A stretch of 64,000 nt of DNA from Treponema rectale (GTDB lineage Bacteria; Spirochaetota; Spirochaetia; Treponematales; Treponemataceae). The translations under genes were made by a program, and so were the position numbers. Below are positions 45,247 to 55,309 of the stretch, piece after piece; position 1 is the stretch's first letter; every line of letters starts with the position of its first letter. Location: the NCBI RefSeq assembly GCF_014202035.1, contig NZ_JACHFR010000001.1:987091-1051090 (forward strand). Reading direction: 5' to 3'. Below the pieces are notes generated by a model, which worked only from the letters and a program-made list of their open reading frames with translations, had not been told where the DNA came from and did no database searches.

Positions 45247-47401
45247 AAAAAAAATAAAGAAAGAACATCCTGCAAAATTTTCATTTCAGAATGAATTTTA
45301 TTCAGATCTTTCAATGCCATCGATGCTGTATGCAAAAGTTATACGAAGTCCGATAAAAAAAGGAATAATAACTTCCGTAACACATCCAGACCTTCCTGAC
45401 GGATACTTTCTTTTTACTGCAAGAGATGTTCCGGGCAGCAATCTTATTGATACGCCTTTAGGAAAAGTACCGGTATTCAGTGAAGGAAATGTTTCCTATC
45501 TTGGAGAACCAATAGGTCTGCTGGCAGGCCCGGATGAAAAAACAGTCAACAGACTTCTACAGGAAATAGATATTGGTTATGACAGAAATTCCATCGACTA
45601 TTATTTTAAGGAAATAACAGTTGACGGAGAAGATAAGCTGTTTTCATCAGAAATCACCTCAAGAAAAGTTACCTGGGGAAAAAACGTAGAAAAAATTGAC
45701 GACATCATAAATGAATCAGATTACAAAAGTGAACAGACATGGACCTTTGCCGTATCTGCACTGAACACAACAGAACCAAACGGAGCCTTATGTTCCTTCA
45801 GCAATAACAACCTGACCGTATTTACTTCAGCCCAGTGGATTTTTCAGCTCAGAACAATTCTAAGCACTGCATTAAAAATAAAAAACGAAAACATCATAAT
45901 AAAGAAAACAAAAACCATGGATTATGGAACGAACAGTATCTGGTTTAATTCCATAATCACATGCCAGGCTGCAGTTGCATCATTTCATACTGGTCTTCCT
46001 GTAAAGATTGTATACACACGGGAAGAACAGCTTAGATTTATGGATACAATGCAGCCTATTTCCATACATTACAGAACAGCAGCAGACAAAGACGGTACAC
46101 TTACAGCAATTTCAGCTGACATAAAAATGGATGCCGGATTTATAAATCCCTTCTGTCAGGAAATAATTGACAGGCTTGTAATCGCCAGTATCGGAATCTA
46201 CAGAGCAAAAAACATAAGTATAAATGCTTCTGCCATACAAAGCTACAATCCACCGTCAAGCATTGAACTCGGACTCATAGACCAGGCAGCTTTCTTTGCA
46301 TTAGAAAATCAAATGACTCTCATGAGCAAGGAATGTTCCATCTCTCCACTGGAATTACGATTAAAAAATTCTGTGTTCAGCGGCAATCCAAAAAAACAGG
46401 ATTTTCCATTTTTATTTTCTGTAGAAAAAGGAAACGAAGTATTCTCAGCTCTTTCAACAGCCGGAGACTTCAACAGAAAGTATACAACCTATAATCTAAA
46501 CGCCAGCTCCGTATTTTCTGATCTTTCCGGAGAAAAACGGTTTGCAAGTCTGGCACCTTTGAGAGGAATAGGATTTGCATGCGCATATGAAGGTTCATGT
46601 TTCTTCGGTTCAGAAGCAAATGCCAACAATCAGTACATTGAAGTTACACTGGAGGAAAATTCCACACTTATAATACATACCTCTCCAGTATCTCATTCCA
46701 TAGAAATGATATGGACTAAACTGGCTTCTGAAATGCTCTCCATTCCCCAGAACTCTGTAAAAATCGACACGAACTTTCCTGCAGAAAAAGAACCTCCTCT
46801 TCCTGAAAGCGTTTATTCAAACATAAGTGTAATGACGGAACTGCTAAAAAAAGCATGTGAGACAATCAAAAAGAAAAAAGAAAAGGAATCCCTTCCCATT
46901 AGCGTAAAAAAAACAATTACGCCGGCAATAAAAAAATTATGGAACAAAGAAAAATTCACAGGCTTCCCGTATCACAGTACATCCTTTGCAGCTGCAACAG
47001 TAGAACTGGAAATGGATATTACGCTTTATCGGGAAGTAATACGTTCCATAAAAATAGTTATTTCCAGCGGTAAGGTAATGCATCTGCAATCTGCACAGAA
47101 CAGCATAAAACTTGCAGTTCAGAAAGTTCTTCAAACACTGGTAAAAGACGAACCCCTTGACTGTCCGGACATAAAAATAGCTTTCATACAGTCAGATGAA
47201 AATCCAAAACAGATTGGAGAAGTTATAAAAAAAATAGTTCCGGCTGCATATACACAGGCATTAAGCCAGGCCTTAAATACAACAGTAACAAAGTTACCTT
47301 TAACAACGGATTCACTCTACGAATTCTTAAAAACAAAGAAAGAAGAATCAAAACCTACAGAGGAACAGAACAATGAAAATACCGGTAACCCTGAACTATA
47401 A
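45239..47401 (+). CDS. Molybdenum hydroxylase large subunit (xanthine dehydrogenase family)
   Basis: Molybdopterin-cytosine-binding subunit of a purine or aldehyde hydroxylase. 720 aa. The N-terminal hammerhead domain begins SMLYAKVIRSPIKKG and includes YLGEPIGLLAG. The Mo-binding domain (from about 160) is divergent; near the C-terminus PKQIGEVIKK keeps the catalytic Glu (GxGE motif, weakly as IGE). Sequence is too divergent to give the substrate. It overlaps the aminotransferase by 8 nt and the Fe-S subunit by 29 nt, so all are one translational unit. Confidence 0.75.
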   Translation: MAEKKIKKEHPAKFSFQNEFYSDLSMPSMLYAKVIRSPIKKGIITSVTHPDLPDGYFLFTARDVPGSNLIDTPLGKVPVFSEGNVSYLGEPIGLLAGPDEKTVNRLLQEIDIGYDRNSIDYYFKEITVDGEDKLFSSEITSRKVTWGKNVEKIDDIINESDYKSEQTWTFAVSALNTTEPNGALCSFSNNNLTVFTSAQWIFQLRTILSTALKIKNENIIIKKTKTMDYGTNSIWFNSIITCQAAVASFHTGLPVKIVYTREEQLRFMDTMQPISIHYRTAADKDGTLTAISADIKMDAGFINPFCQEIIDRLVIASIGIYRAKNISINASAIQSYNPPSSIELGLIDQAAFFALENQMTLMSKECSISPLELRLKNSVFSGNPKKQDFPFLFSVEKGNEVFSALSTAGDFNRKYTTYNLNASSVFSDLSGEKRFASLAPLRGIGFACAYEGSCFFGSEANANNQYIEVTLEENSTLIIHTSPVSHSIEMIWTKLASEMLSIPQNSVKIDTNFPAEKEPPLPESVYSNISVMTELLKKACETIKKKKEKESLPISVKKTITPAIKKLWNKEKFTGFPYHSTSFAAATVELEMDITLYREVIRSIKIVISSGKVMHLQSAQNSIKLAVQKVLQTLVKDEPLDCPDIKIAFIQSDENPKQIGEVIKKIVPAAYTQALSQALNTTVTKLPLTTDSLYEFLKTKKEESKPTEEQNNENTGNPEL

Positions 47402-47861
47402 AAAAATAATTCTTGAAGCTGATGCGCAGGATAAACTTCTGGACGTACTGCGGGCACAAAAAATTTACAGTGTGAAATGCGGCTGTGAAAAAGGATGGTG
47501 CGGAAACTGCATGGTCCTGCTGAATGGAACAGCCGTACCCTCCTGCTGTGTAACTGCAGGTACATTAAGGGACGCAACAATTGAAACCCTTGAATCTTTT
47601 AAAAACAATCCGATTTATCAGGACATAATGACCGGCTTCTCACAGGCAGGAATTCATCTTTGCGGTTACTGTAATGCCGGAAAAGTTTTTACAGCCTATG
47701 AACTTATGGCAAAATATCACAGACCTGATAAAGATCAGTTAAAAAACGCAATAAAGAACCTTTCCTTATGCTGTACTGATTACGATCAGCTGGCAAACGG
47801 AATTCTTTATGCTGTTGCAGCACGTCATGCAAGGGAGGGAAAATCAAATGCAAAAAAATAA
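47373..47861 (+). CDS. [2Fe-2S] subunit of the molybdenum hydroxylase
   Basis: 162 aa. Plant-type ferredoxin cluster with Cys38, Cys43, Cys46 and Cys58 (GCEKGWCGNC, then PSC). A second all-helical cluster domain with CGYCNAG near residue 95 and a terminal LCC supplies the rest. Transfers electrons from the Mo site to FAD. The order large, Fe-S, FAD subunit is seen in this family. Overlaps the large subunit by 29 nt. Confidence 0.93.
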   Translation: MKIPVTLNYKKIILEADAQDKLLDVLRAQKIYSVKCGCEKGWCGNCMVLLNGTAVPSCCVTAGTLRDATIETLESFKNNPIYQDIMTGFSQAGIHLCGYCNAGKVFTAYELMAKYHRPDKDQLKNAIKNLSLCCTDYDQLANGILYAVAARHAREGKSNAKK

Positions 47862-48654
47862 TTCCTCTGTATTAATGGCATCCACACTCTCAGACGTATT
47901 CTTTCATTTAAAATCAGTCAATAACCTGCAGATTCTTGGAGGATGCACTTACATCAGCAGTCTTGATGAAAAATCGCTATGCGTAAAATTCATAGATGAA
48001 CTGTCTCAAATTGAAAAAAAAGAAAGATACATTGATTTCGGGCCTTCTGTTACTCTTTCACAAATAATACAGATCCGCCGTACAAACCTTCCTGAAGTTT
48101 TATACGATGCTCTTATTACTATGGCAAGTGAATCAGTGAGAAACCTTGCAACTTTTGGAGGAAGCATCTGCGCTGCAGATCCAAAAATAATGATATGGTC
48201 TCCACTTCTTGCTCTTGATGCCAGACTTGAAATAAGAAACCAAAGCGAAACAAAATACATTCCATTTTCAAAATACACCGGAATTCCGAAAGGCTTCATA
48301 CTGACGAAAATTCGAATCCCCATTGATGACTGGGACATACAGATTTTTAAAAGAGTCGGACCATCCTCAAAACTGAATGATTTAAGTGCGGGATTTACAT
48401 TTCTTGCATCAACACAAAAAGACCTGATAACAAACGTGCGGATTACTTTCTCCGGAAATACTGTTTTCCGTTCCACAGAACTTGAAAACAAAATAATCGG
48501 AGCACATTTTCCGCTTACATCAAAGTTCATCGGTGATGTTGTAAAAACTGCTTCTTCACTTTTAGAAAAAAATCAAGAATATACAAAAATGCAGCCGATA
48601 CTCAGGCAGCAGTTTCTGAACCTGATTCAATACTCACTGGAACAACTCACATAA
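47848..48654 (+). CDS. FAD-binding subunit of the molybdenum hydroxylase
   Basis: 268 aa. FAD-binding PCMH fold: ILGGCTYISS near residue 25 and SVRNLATFGGSICAADPKIM near 90, which wraps the flavin. Provides the electron exit. I start at ATG 47848 (GGGAGGG 9 nt upstream), overlapping the Fe-S gene by 14 nt. The end is 6 nt from the convergent queA stop and there is no terminator between them. Confidence 0.88.
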   Translation: MQKNNSSVLMASTLSDVFFHLKSVNNLQILGGCTYISSLDEKSLCVKFIDELSQIEKKERYIDFGPSVTLSQIIQIRRTNLPEVLYDALITMASESVRNLATFGGSICAADPKIMIWSPLLALDARLEIRNQSETKYIPFSKYTGIPKGFILTKIRIPIDDWDIQIFKRVGPSSKLNDLSAGFTFLASTQKDLITNVRITFSGNTVFRSTELENKIIGAHFPLTSKFIGDVVKTASSLLEKNQEYTKMQPILRQQFLNLIQYSLEQLT

Positions 48655-48660
48655 TAAAGG

Positions 48661-49713
48661 CTACTTTATCAGCATACAATCGCCATAAGAAAAGAATCTG
48701 TACCGTTCCTGAACAGCCTGATTATAAGCATTAAGAATGTTTTCTCTTCCTGCAAAAGCACTTACAAGCATTATAAGGGTACTTTCCGGTGTATGAAAAT
48801 TTGTAAACATCTGGTCCACCACCTTAAACTCATAACCCGGGTACATAAAAATATGAGTACTACCAGTTCCGCCCTGCACCTCATAAGATCCGTCTTCCTT
48901 TTTTACGGCAGCGCTTTCCAAAGTACGGACACTTGTAGTACCGACAGCAAGAACAGGTCTTCCTTCCCTTTTTGCTTTATTAATTTTTTCCGCAACTTCA
49001 TAAGGAACGGTATATACTTCTTCATGCATTTTATGGTCTTCTATGTTTTCTTCCCGTACAGGTAAAAAAGTTCCAAGTCCAACGTGCAGCGTAATCCATT
49101 CCAGATCAACACCTTTAGCTCTTAATTTATCAAGAAGCGACTGTGTAAAATGAAGTCCTGCAGTAGGACAGGCTGAGCTTCCGGTTTCTTTTGCATAGAC
49201 TGTCTGATAGCGCTCACTGTCAGTATCATCATCTTCACGCCGTATATAAGGAGGAAGCGGTATATGTCCGTTTCTTTCAAACCATTCCTCTGTGAGCATG
49301 AAAGGAAACTTGATTGTACGGAACTCAGTACCATCATCTCCTTCATGGGCAATAATTATCCCTTCACTTCCATCTGCAAACCTGTATATATTTCCGGTCT
49401 TAACTTTTTTTGCACCCTTTACCATTGTATTCCAGGTGTCACCATCCGGCCCGCATTGATTCAGAAACATAAATTCCTGCTCTCTGCCAGATGTTGTTTT
49501 TATTCCGTAGCATCTTGAACGTCTTACTTTTGAATTATTAAAAATCATGAGAGTTCCGCTTTCTACCAGATCAACAAGATCTTCTACTTTATAATGTTTT
49601 ACGGACCCATCATTTCTTCCCAACAGCATAAGACGGTCATCACCACGAGTTCCGGCCGGTTTCTGAGCAATAAGTTCCTGCGGTAATTCAAAATTAAAAT
49701 CACTAAGTTTCAT
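48661..49713 (-). CDS. queA: S-adenosylmethionine:tRNA ribosyltransferase-isomerase
   Basis: Makes epoxyqueuosine from preQ1 in tRNA with SAM as ribosyl donor. 350 aa. The opening LSDFNFELPQELIAQKP, GTRGDDRL near residue 22, SSACPTAGLHF near 181 and HVGLGTFLPVREE near 215 are textbook. ATG at 49713 has AGGA about 10 nt upstream; an upstream GTG (49719) is the alternative. First of a minus-strand run that may include ruvB, ruvA and ruvC. Confidence 0.95.
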   Translation of the reverse strand: MKLSDFNFELPQELIAQKPAGTRGDDRLMLLGRNDGSVKHYKVEDLVDLVESGTLMIFNNSKVRRSRCYGIKTTSGREQEFMFLNQCGPDGDTWNTMVKGAKKVKTGNIYRFADGSEGIIIAHEGDDGTEFRTIKFPFMLTEEWFERNGHIPLPPYIRREDDDTDSERYQTVYAKETGSSACPTAGLHFTQSLLDKLRAKGVDLEWITLHVGLGTFLPVREENIEDHKMHEEVYTVPYEVAEKINKAKREGRPVLAVGTTSVRTLESAAVKKEDGSYEVQGGTGSTHIFMYPGYEFKVVDQMFTNFHTPESTLIMLVSAFAGRENILNAYNQAVQERYRFFSYGDCMLIK

Positions 49714-49740
49714 ATTCACATTTCCTGAAAAAAAATTTAT

Positions 49741-50937
49741 TTAAAACAGACTTCCCTGTCCCTTCAAAGAATCAGAAGCAGGTGTCATTCCTAAATGTTC
49801 ATAAGCCTTCTGAGTAACAATTCTGCCTCTCGGAGTCCTCTGAATCAATCCACATTGAATTAAATAGGGTTCATAATAATCTTCTAAAGTATCCTGTGAT
49901 TCTCCAATACTAATGGCAAGCGTTTCTGCACCAACAGGTCCGCCTCCAAAATTATTCATAATGCTTAAAAGAATCTCACGATCATAATTTTCAAGTCCAA
50001 GATTATCTATTCCCAGTTTTTCAAGTCCCTCTCTGACAATTTCAGATGTGACTACAGGACTTCCGGCATGCTGAGCATAATCCCTCATACGCCTCAAAAG
50101 TCTATTTGTAACTCTTGGAGTTCCGCGGCTGCATCCTGCAAGAAGCATTGCCGCATCATCATCAATTGCAGTCCCGAGAATTCCCGCAGAACGCCTTATA
50201 ATATCTGCAAGCTCATTATCATCATAAAAACGCAGCCTCTGAACAATTCCAAACCTTGTCTGAAGAGGTTTACTCACCATACCAGCTTTTGTAGTTGCTC
50301 CTGCAAGTGTAAAATGAGGAATTGGTATTCTCACAGTTCTTGCCGCAGCCCCCTGTCCGATAACCCAATCCAGCTCAAAATCCTCCATGGCAATATACAG
50401 CATTTCTTCTATCGCCGGTTTAAGTCTGTGAATTTCATCAATAAAAAAAACTGTTCCAGGGGTAATTGTAGAAAGTATTCCTGCCAGATCTTTAGGTTTA
50501 TCAAGAGCAGGTGCGCTTGTTACCTTAAAATCAGCTCCAAGTTCATTTGCCGTAATCTGAGCAAGAGTTGTTTTTCCAAGTCCCGGAGGTCCAATGAGAA
50601 AAAGGTGATCCAAAGGTTCATTCCTTTGTTTTGCTGCATCTATAAAAACCTTCAGATTCTTTTTGATCTCACTCTGACCTAAAAAATCATCCAGAAGTTT
50701 TGGTCGAAGAGAATTATCCGGAACGTCTTCAGCAGAGAAAACATCAGCACGCACAATATGAGAATCAGTAGGCAAACTTTCAGCCCTGACAATTTTTGTA
50801 CGTCCTCCATATTCATTGTCCATAGAAAAAGCTGCCTGAGAGGCAAGTTGAGACACTATATTCATATCGTCTTCTTCATTATTCTTTTTTTGATAAGAAG
50901 ATTTTGAAGTTACACTCTTATTAAACATATCCTTCAT
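49741..50937 (-). CDS. ruvB: Holliday junction branch-migration ATPase RuvB, extended N-terminus
   Basis: AAA+ motor of the RuvABC resolvasome. 398 aa against about 335-345 usual; the extra residues are a basic/acidic disordered N-terminal extension. Walker A GPPGLGKT begins near 116, followed by Walker B FIDEIHRL and the RuvB HTH domain at the C-terminus. It starts 3 nt after ruvA. An internal ATG near residue 25 could shorten the extension but not remove it. Confidence 0.93.
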   Translation of the reverse strand: MKDMFNKSVTSKSSYQKKNNEEDDMNIVSQLASQAAFSMDNEYGGRTKIVRAESLPTDSHIVRADVFSAEDVPDNSLRPKLLDDFLGQSEIKKNLKVFIDAAKQRNEPLDHLFLIGPPGLGKTTLAQITANELGADFKVTSAPALDKPKDLAGILSTITPGTVFFIDEIHRLKPAIEEMLYIAMEDFELDWVIGQGAAARTVRIPIPHFTLAGATTKAGMVSKPLQTRFGIVQRLRFYDDNELADIIRRSAGILGTAIDDDAAMLLAGCSRGTPRVTNRLLRRMRDYAQHAGSPVVTSEIVREGLEKLGIDNLGLENYDREILLSIMNNFGGGPVGAETLAISIGESQDTLEDYYEPYLIQCGLIQRTPRGRIVTQKAYEHLGMTPASDSLKGQGSLF

Positions 50938-50940
50938 ATG

Positions 50941-51555
50941 CTACCTGGCCAAAAATAAAAGTGCGCGTCTGAAAACAGCATCTTCCTTTTCTGCTGTATT
51001 TTTCTCAGAAAAATCCGTTTCTTTAGAAAGTTCACAGGATATTTTTTCCACAGCTTCCAGAGCCTTCACTCTTTCATACCCCATGTCAACCAAAGCTGTA
51101 ACTACATCACCATATTGAGAAGATTTTTGTTTTGATACAGAAACAGAATTATCAAGACTGAGTTTTCCTTTCAGCTGAAGTAAAATCTTTCCGGCGGTTT
51201 TTTTACCGACACCAGGAACTTTTTCCAGAGCTGCAAGATCTCCGTTTTCAAGAACGTTTACTAAGTCCCGGCTTGTAATCGATGACATAATTTTTACTGC
51301 AGCTTTAGGTCCTATACCGTCAACCTTCATCAAATCAAAAAAAAGCTGTCTGTCAGAATCAGAAGCAAATCCATAAAGACTCATAAGAACATCAGAATGC
51401 TGCAGATAAGTATAAACTTTTACCTCATTTCCAGCAGGAGGAAAAACATCCAGGCTTGTATCAGGGCATATCAAATCCCATTCAATTCCATTATTCTCCA
51501 AAAGCAGTTTCTGCGGAAATTTTCCTGTAATAATTCCAGTTATTGAATTAAACAT
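50941..51555 (-). CDS. ruvA: Holliday junction DNA-binding subunit RuvA
   Basis: Tetrameric junction-recognition subunit. 204 aa: N-terminal OB-fold (MFNSITGIITGKFPQ), HhH motifs with VDGIGPKAAVKIMSSI and VPGVGKKTAGKILLQL, and a C-terminal domain that contacts RuvB (DMGYERVKALEAV). Start codon has no ribosome site; a minus-strand TATAAT (51563-51568) with CTGACC 17 nt further upstream lies 7 nt before ATG, so it is likely leaderless. Confidence 0.94.
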   Translation of the reverse strand: MFNSITGIITGKFPQKLLLENNGIEWDLICPDTSLDVFPPAGNEVKVYTYLQHSDVLMSLYGFASDSDRQLFFDLMKVDGIGPKAAVKIMSSITSRDLVNVLENGDLAALEKVPGVGKKTAGKILLQLKGKLSLDNSVSVSKQKSSQYGDVVTALVDMGYERVKALEAVEKISCELSKETDFSEKNTAEKEDAVFRRALLFLAR

Positions 51556-51562
51556 GAGAATG

Positions 51563-51591
51563 ATTATATCAAAATCAATTAAAAAGGTCAG
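51563..51591 (-). promoter_or_regulatory. Sigma-70 promoter of ruvAB, leaderless
   Basis: Minus-strand CTGACC, 17-nt spacer, perfect TATAAT, 7 nt before ruvA ATG. Confidence 0.65.
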
Positions 51592-51606
51592 TGCCTGTAA
51601 ATATAA

Positions 51607-52086
51607 TTACCCGGCAATATCACCGGAATTTATGCACGTAATCGCACCGGCAAGAGCATCCGCTGCATGATCAGGAGACGGAACTTCTTTTAGTCCCAGA
51701 AGCAGTTTTACGCAATTCTGAACTGTCCGTTTATCTGCGGTTTTAGTCCCTGTAACAGAATACTTTATCTGATTGGGAGTATAAAAACAAAGTGGAATTC
51801 CAGCCTGAGCAAGACATAAAGTTATAACACCTTTTGCTTCTGCAACAGCCATGGCACTGGAGGTATTACGGGAAAAATACAAAGTCTCCATTTCTGCACA
51901 GTCAGGCTTAAACTCTTTTATTACATCAGAAAGCCTTCCATACAATGCAAGAAGCCGCATCTCATGAGATAAAGTACTGTCGGTTTCAATGACACCATAG
52001 CCCGCAAGAGAAAACTTACCATGAGAACAATCAATTATGCCAAAACCGGTATTTGCAAGTCCCGGATCAATTCCCAATACTCTCAT
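51607..52086 (-). CDS. ruvC: Holliday junction endonuclease RuvC
   Basis: Homodimeric resolvase. 159 aa. Catalytic acidic residues: Asp7 (GIDPGLANTGFG), Glu66 or so (EMETLYF), and the C-terminal Asp pair in DHAADALAGAI near 141. The N-terminus lacks a ribosome site; a TATTAA lies 6 nt upstream. Sits 51 nt from ruvA rather than directly coupled, so possibly a separate transcript. Confidence 0.94.
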   Translation of the reverse strand: MRVLGIDPGLANTGFGIIDCSHGKFSLAGYGVIETDSTLSHEMRLLALYGRLSDVIKEFKPDCAEMETLYFSRNTSSAMAVAEAKGVITLCLAQAGIPLCFYTPNQIKYSVTGTKTADKRTVQNCVKLLLGLKEVPSPDHAADALAGAITCINSGDIAG

Positions 52087-52092
52087 AATTTC

Positions 52093-52127
52093 TTAATAAA
52101 AAAAGCCCCGCAAAAAACGCAGGGCCT
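52093..52127 (-). terminator. Terminator after yebC
   Basis: GCCCTGC / GCGGGGC stem (one U-G pair) on the minus strand with a T run, between yebC and ruvC. Confidence 0.8.
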
Positions 52128-52145
52128 TAATAATCAGATGCCTGA

Positions 52146-52892
52146 TTACTCAGCATCAGGATCAAATCCATCCGGGTACTCAACAGTAGACCAGACGTTC
52201 TGAACATCATCATTATCTTCAAGTTTATTAAGAAGTTTTGCAACTTTCTTTGCTGTATCTGCATCAACAGCTGTATAAGCCTGAGGAACCATTGAAACTT
52301 CAGCAGAAAGTGTTTCCCATTCCTTAGCCTGAACTGCTTCAGCTACAGCGTTAAATGAAGAAGGATCAGTTGTAATCGTAATAACTCCGTCTTCATTTAC
52401 AATATCATCAGCTCCAGCTTCAAGTGCAACTTCCATTACTTCTTCTTCTGAAACTTTTTCTGCATCAAGTTCAATAACACCTTTACGATCAAACATACGG
52501 CTTACAGAACCTGAAGTACCGAGGTTTCCGCCATTTTTTGTAAAGATATTGCGTACATCAGCTGCTGCACGGTTATGATTATCTGTAAGAACTTCTACAA
52601 GAACAGCAACACCACCAGCTGCATATCCTTCATATACAAGTTCTTCATATGAAGTTGCACCGTCTTCACCAGTACCCTTCTTTATTGCACGTTCGATGTT
52701 ATCCTTAGGCATGTTTGAAGCACGTGCCTTGAGAATTGCTGTACGAAGTCTTGGGTTTGAATCCGGATCACCGCCACCCATTTTTGCAGCGATAGAAATT
52801 TCCTTAATGAATTTTGTAAAAAGCTTACCGCGTTTTGCATCGGCAATACCTTTTGCATGTTTAATGGTTGCCCATTTACTGTGTCCTGACAT
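52146..52892 (-). CDS. yebC: YebC/PmpR-family regulator
   Basis: 248 aa: [23 protein letters not shown], with [28 protein letters not shown], and an acidic C-terminal domain. Members bind DNA and repress transcription or, as recent work suggests, aid translation of polyproline stretches. AGGAG 6 nt before ATG. Single gene with its own terminator. Adjacent to ruvC, a common neighbour. Confidence 0.95.
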   Translation of the reverse strand: MSGHSKWATIKHAKGIADAKRGKLFTKFIKEISIAAKMGGGDPDSNPRLRTAILKARASNMPKDNIERAIKKGTGEDGATSYEELVYEGYAAGGVAVLVEVLTDNHNRAAADVRNIFTKNGGNLGTSGSVSRMFDRKGVIELDAEKVSEEEVMEVALEAGADDIVNEDGVITITTDPSSFNAVAEAVQAKEWETLSAEVSMVPQAYTAVDADTAKKVAKLLNKLEDNDDVQNVWSTVEYPDGFDPDAE

Positions 52893-53011
52893 TTGGAACT
52901 CCTGTATAAAAAAAATAAATTACGATTGATTTACCGAATTTATCACAAATAAAGCATTTCTTCAATCCCTGAAAGCCCCGTATGATAAATCCGGTACAAA
53001 TATTTTACAAA

Positions 53012-55294
53012 TTAAAACGGAAGCTTTAAATTGTTCTTTTTGTTTTCTGTCCCTGATGTTGAACCGGAAGAACCTGTAAGCCCCTTTATTAAGGCATCAG
53101 CTGCATCCTTCTTTGCAGATTCAACAGCTGAATTTACGGCATTTTCCGTTAAGGATGAAAATTCTTTCTTTTTCTGTTCAAGAACCTTCTGAAGATCATC
53201 AACTCTCAAAGACTGAACATTCACATCCCCTTCTATTCCCATTACTTCCTTAACCTTCAGAAGAGCAGTACCTGAAGATGAATTAATTTTTTCATTAAGG
53301 CGCCGTATTACTTCTTCCGTAACATCATCTGCAACACCATAAGCAGCAGCTTTTAATCCTTTTTCAAACTGAGAAGCAAAATTTCCGCTTAAATCAAATA
53401 TAACCCCTTCAGTGTCTGTATATCCCATCATACAATTCATTGACAGATCCGTTACAGCTGCCAGAGCCTGGTTATAATATTTTGTCGCTGTTTCATTGGA
53501 AAAACCGTCTGAGGTAAGACTTACAGGCTTCAAATCAACTTTTCCGCCAAGAGTAAATCCTTCCTCTCCTGCCGTACCGCTGAACTTAAGATTCATTTTT
53601 CCGTCAACTGAAGGAATTCCATTTTCCTTTGCAATTTTCTGTCCGTCAACAGAAGCCTTAAAGCCATTACCTGAATAATCAGCAGCTATAAGAGGAGCTG
53701 CAGTTTCTGAACGGGCATCAACTGTCAATGCAGCATTATGAGTTACCCCATAATAAGAATAGGAACATTTAAACTCACACGGTTTATTTCGCACATCAGG
53801 GTTACTTGCAACTTCTGTAAGTTCCGCAGAAAATGAAGGTCCCGATACATAAACATGTTCGATAAGGAAAGCAGGATACTCATCTGAATACCAGAAAGTT
53901 GTTCCTTCCATTCTTGAATGTGTTTTCTTTTCGATTCTCTTAACTTCGCCTTCTGCAGCTTTTTTCTGTTTTTCTGCAATGGCATTCTTCCTGACTTCCA
54001 GTGCATAATCAACAAGCTTCTGGGCATAAGGATAGTATTTACCCATTAAATCATAGCCTACAGTATTAAGAGCCTGCGTAAGGAATCCTTTTGGATTTGC
54101 AATAGTTCCGATGAGTGAAGAAACTCTGTTTTTTACAAAATCTGAATCATGAGCTACAGCATCCGTAAGTGATGCTGATGTTTTTTTAAGTGAATCAAAA
54201 TCAGAAGCAACTTCCTTCTGAGCGGAAGCCATTCTGTATTTTATTCCATTTTTATTCGTTTCATCAAATTCTTTCAGCAAGGAATCAAGTGTTTCTATAG
54301 CTTTCAGTACAGAGGCCGGATCATTCTTATTTACACTATTAAGACTCTTTAACTTTTCATTAATTTCTGCTGTTTTAGCATCAACCTCAGCTTTAAGCTC
54401 AGCAGGGCGGGTTTTCCATTTATCTGAAAGTTCAACAGCCTTTTCTTCTGCAGTCTTTGCAGCCTGAGGAGTCTGAAGTTCAGCAGTAAAATTTTCTACG
54501 ATAGAATCAACATCTTCTCCGCCTACAAGCTGTGCGGCCTGCATCTTGAGATCTTCAAGAGCAAGATTTGTGCGGGCTTTCAACGCCTTTGTAAAAGCAC
54601 TTTCCTGGTTAGTCTTAGATTTCGGCTTTATATAGCAGCTCGTGCTGCGTTTAGTATTAAACTGCATTCCGGAGCACTCAAGATTCTCGCAGACAAATTT
54701 TCCCCTGAGAATCTGGGTTAAATTAAAGTCAAAATCAATCGTTTCAATTTCAAAAAGATTTCTGTAATATGAATTCTTATTACCTACAGCAAGCCCTTTA
54801 ACCTTAATCTGAGCACCAAGAATTTCAACCTTAACAGAATCTACATCCGTCTTTGCCTCAAAAATACCTTCACATGCAGAAACAATAGCATTTTTTACTA
54901 TTACATTCTTAAAGGTTACCACAACAAAAACAATAGCAGCCATGGCGCAGGCCGTCGCTATAAGCGGAAGCAGCTTTATTCTTCCTTTCTGGGCTTTAAT
55001 CTCCTTTGCAAGAGTCTTAAACCTCTGAAGTTCTACCTTCGTATATTTCTGATTCAAATCAATACACAGAAAGTCTTTTTTCTCAGGATTATTTCCTTTT
55101 GAAAACATAGACTTAACGTCATTTTTATCTTTGGGAACATACAGCTTTGAAAGAATCTTCTTCTCAAACTTCTTGTCTGTATATGCTTTCTTAAAAATAG
55201 AAGGAAGTTTTTTAGCCGGATACAGTTTCTTTTCTTTCTTCTGTTTCTTTGCAACAGGAGATTTTTTTTCTACTGTTTCTTTTTTATCTGCCAT
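53012..55294 (-). CDS. TIGR03545-family envelope protein
   Basis: 760 aa. Basic cytosolic N-terminal region (about 1-105, Lys-rich), one membrane helix (about 106-128), then a large periplasmic part with an AsmA-like start (VDSVKVEILGAQIKVKGLAV), a coiled-coil middle (270-400) and a C-terminal half with GKVDLKPVSLTS. TIGR03545 proteins accompany TIGR03546 proteins, as here. Role in the envelope is unknown. 15 nt after the TIGR03546 gene. Confidence 0.8.
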   Translation of the reverse strand: MADKKETVEKKSPVAKKQKKEKKLYPAKKLPSIFKKAYTDKKFEKKILSKLYVPKDKNDVKSMFSKGNNPEKKDFLCIDLNQKYTKVELQRFKTLAKEIKAQKGRIKLLPLIATACAMAAIVFVVVTFKNVIVKNAIVSACEGIFEAKTDVDSVKVEILGAQIKVKGLAVGNKNSYYRNLFEIETIDFDFNLTQILRGKFVCENLECSGMQFNTKRSTSCYIKPKSKTNQESAFTKALKARTNLALEDLKMQAAQLVGGEDVDSIVENFTAELQTPQAAKTAEEKAVELSDKWKTRPAELKAEVDAKTAEINEKLKSLNSVNKNDPASVLKAIETLDSLLKEFDETNKNGIKYRMASAQKEVASDFDSLKKTSASLTDAVAHDSDFVKNRVSSLIGTIANPKGFLTQALNTVGYDLMGKYYPYAQKLVDYALEVRKNAIAEKQKKAAEGEVKRIEKKTHSRMEGTTFWYSDEYPAFLIEHVYVSGPSFSAELTEVASNPDVRNKPCEFKCSYSYYGVTHNAALTVDARSETAAPLIAADYSGNGFKASVDGQKIAKENGIPSVDGKMNLKFSGTAGEEGFTLGGKVDLKPVSLTSDGFSNETATKYYNQALAAVTDLSMNCMMGYTDTEGVIFDLSGNFASQFEKGLKAAAYGVADDVTEEVIRRLNEKINSSSGTALLKVKEVMGIEGDVNVQSLRVDDLQKVLEQKKKEFSSLTENAVNSAVESAKKDAADALIKGLTGSSGSTSGTENKKNNLKLPF

Positions 55295-55309
55295 ATCAAT
55301 AAATCTCCT

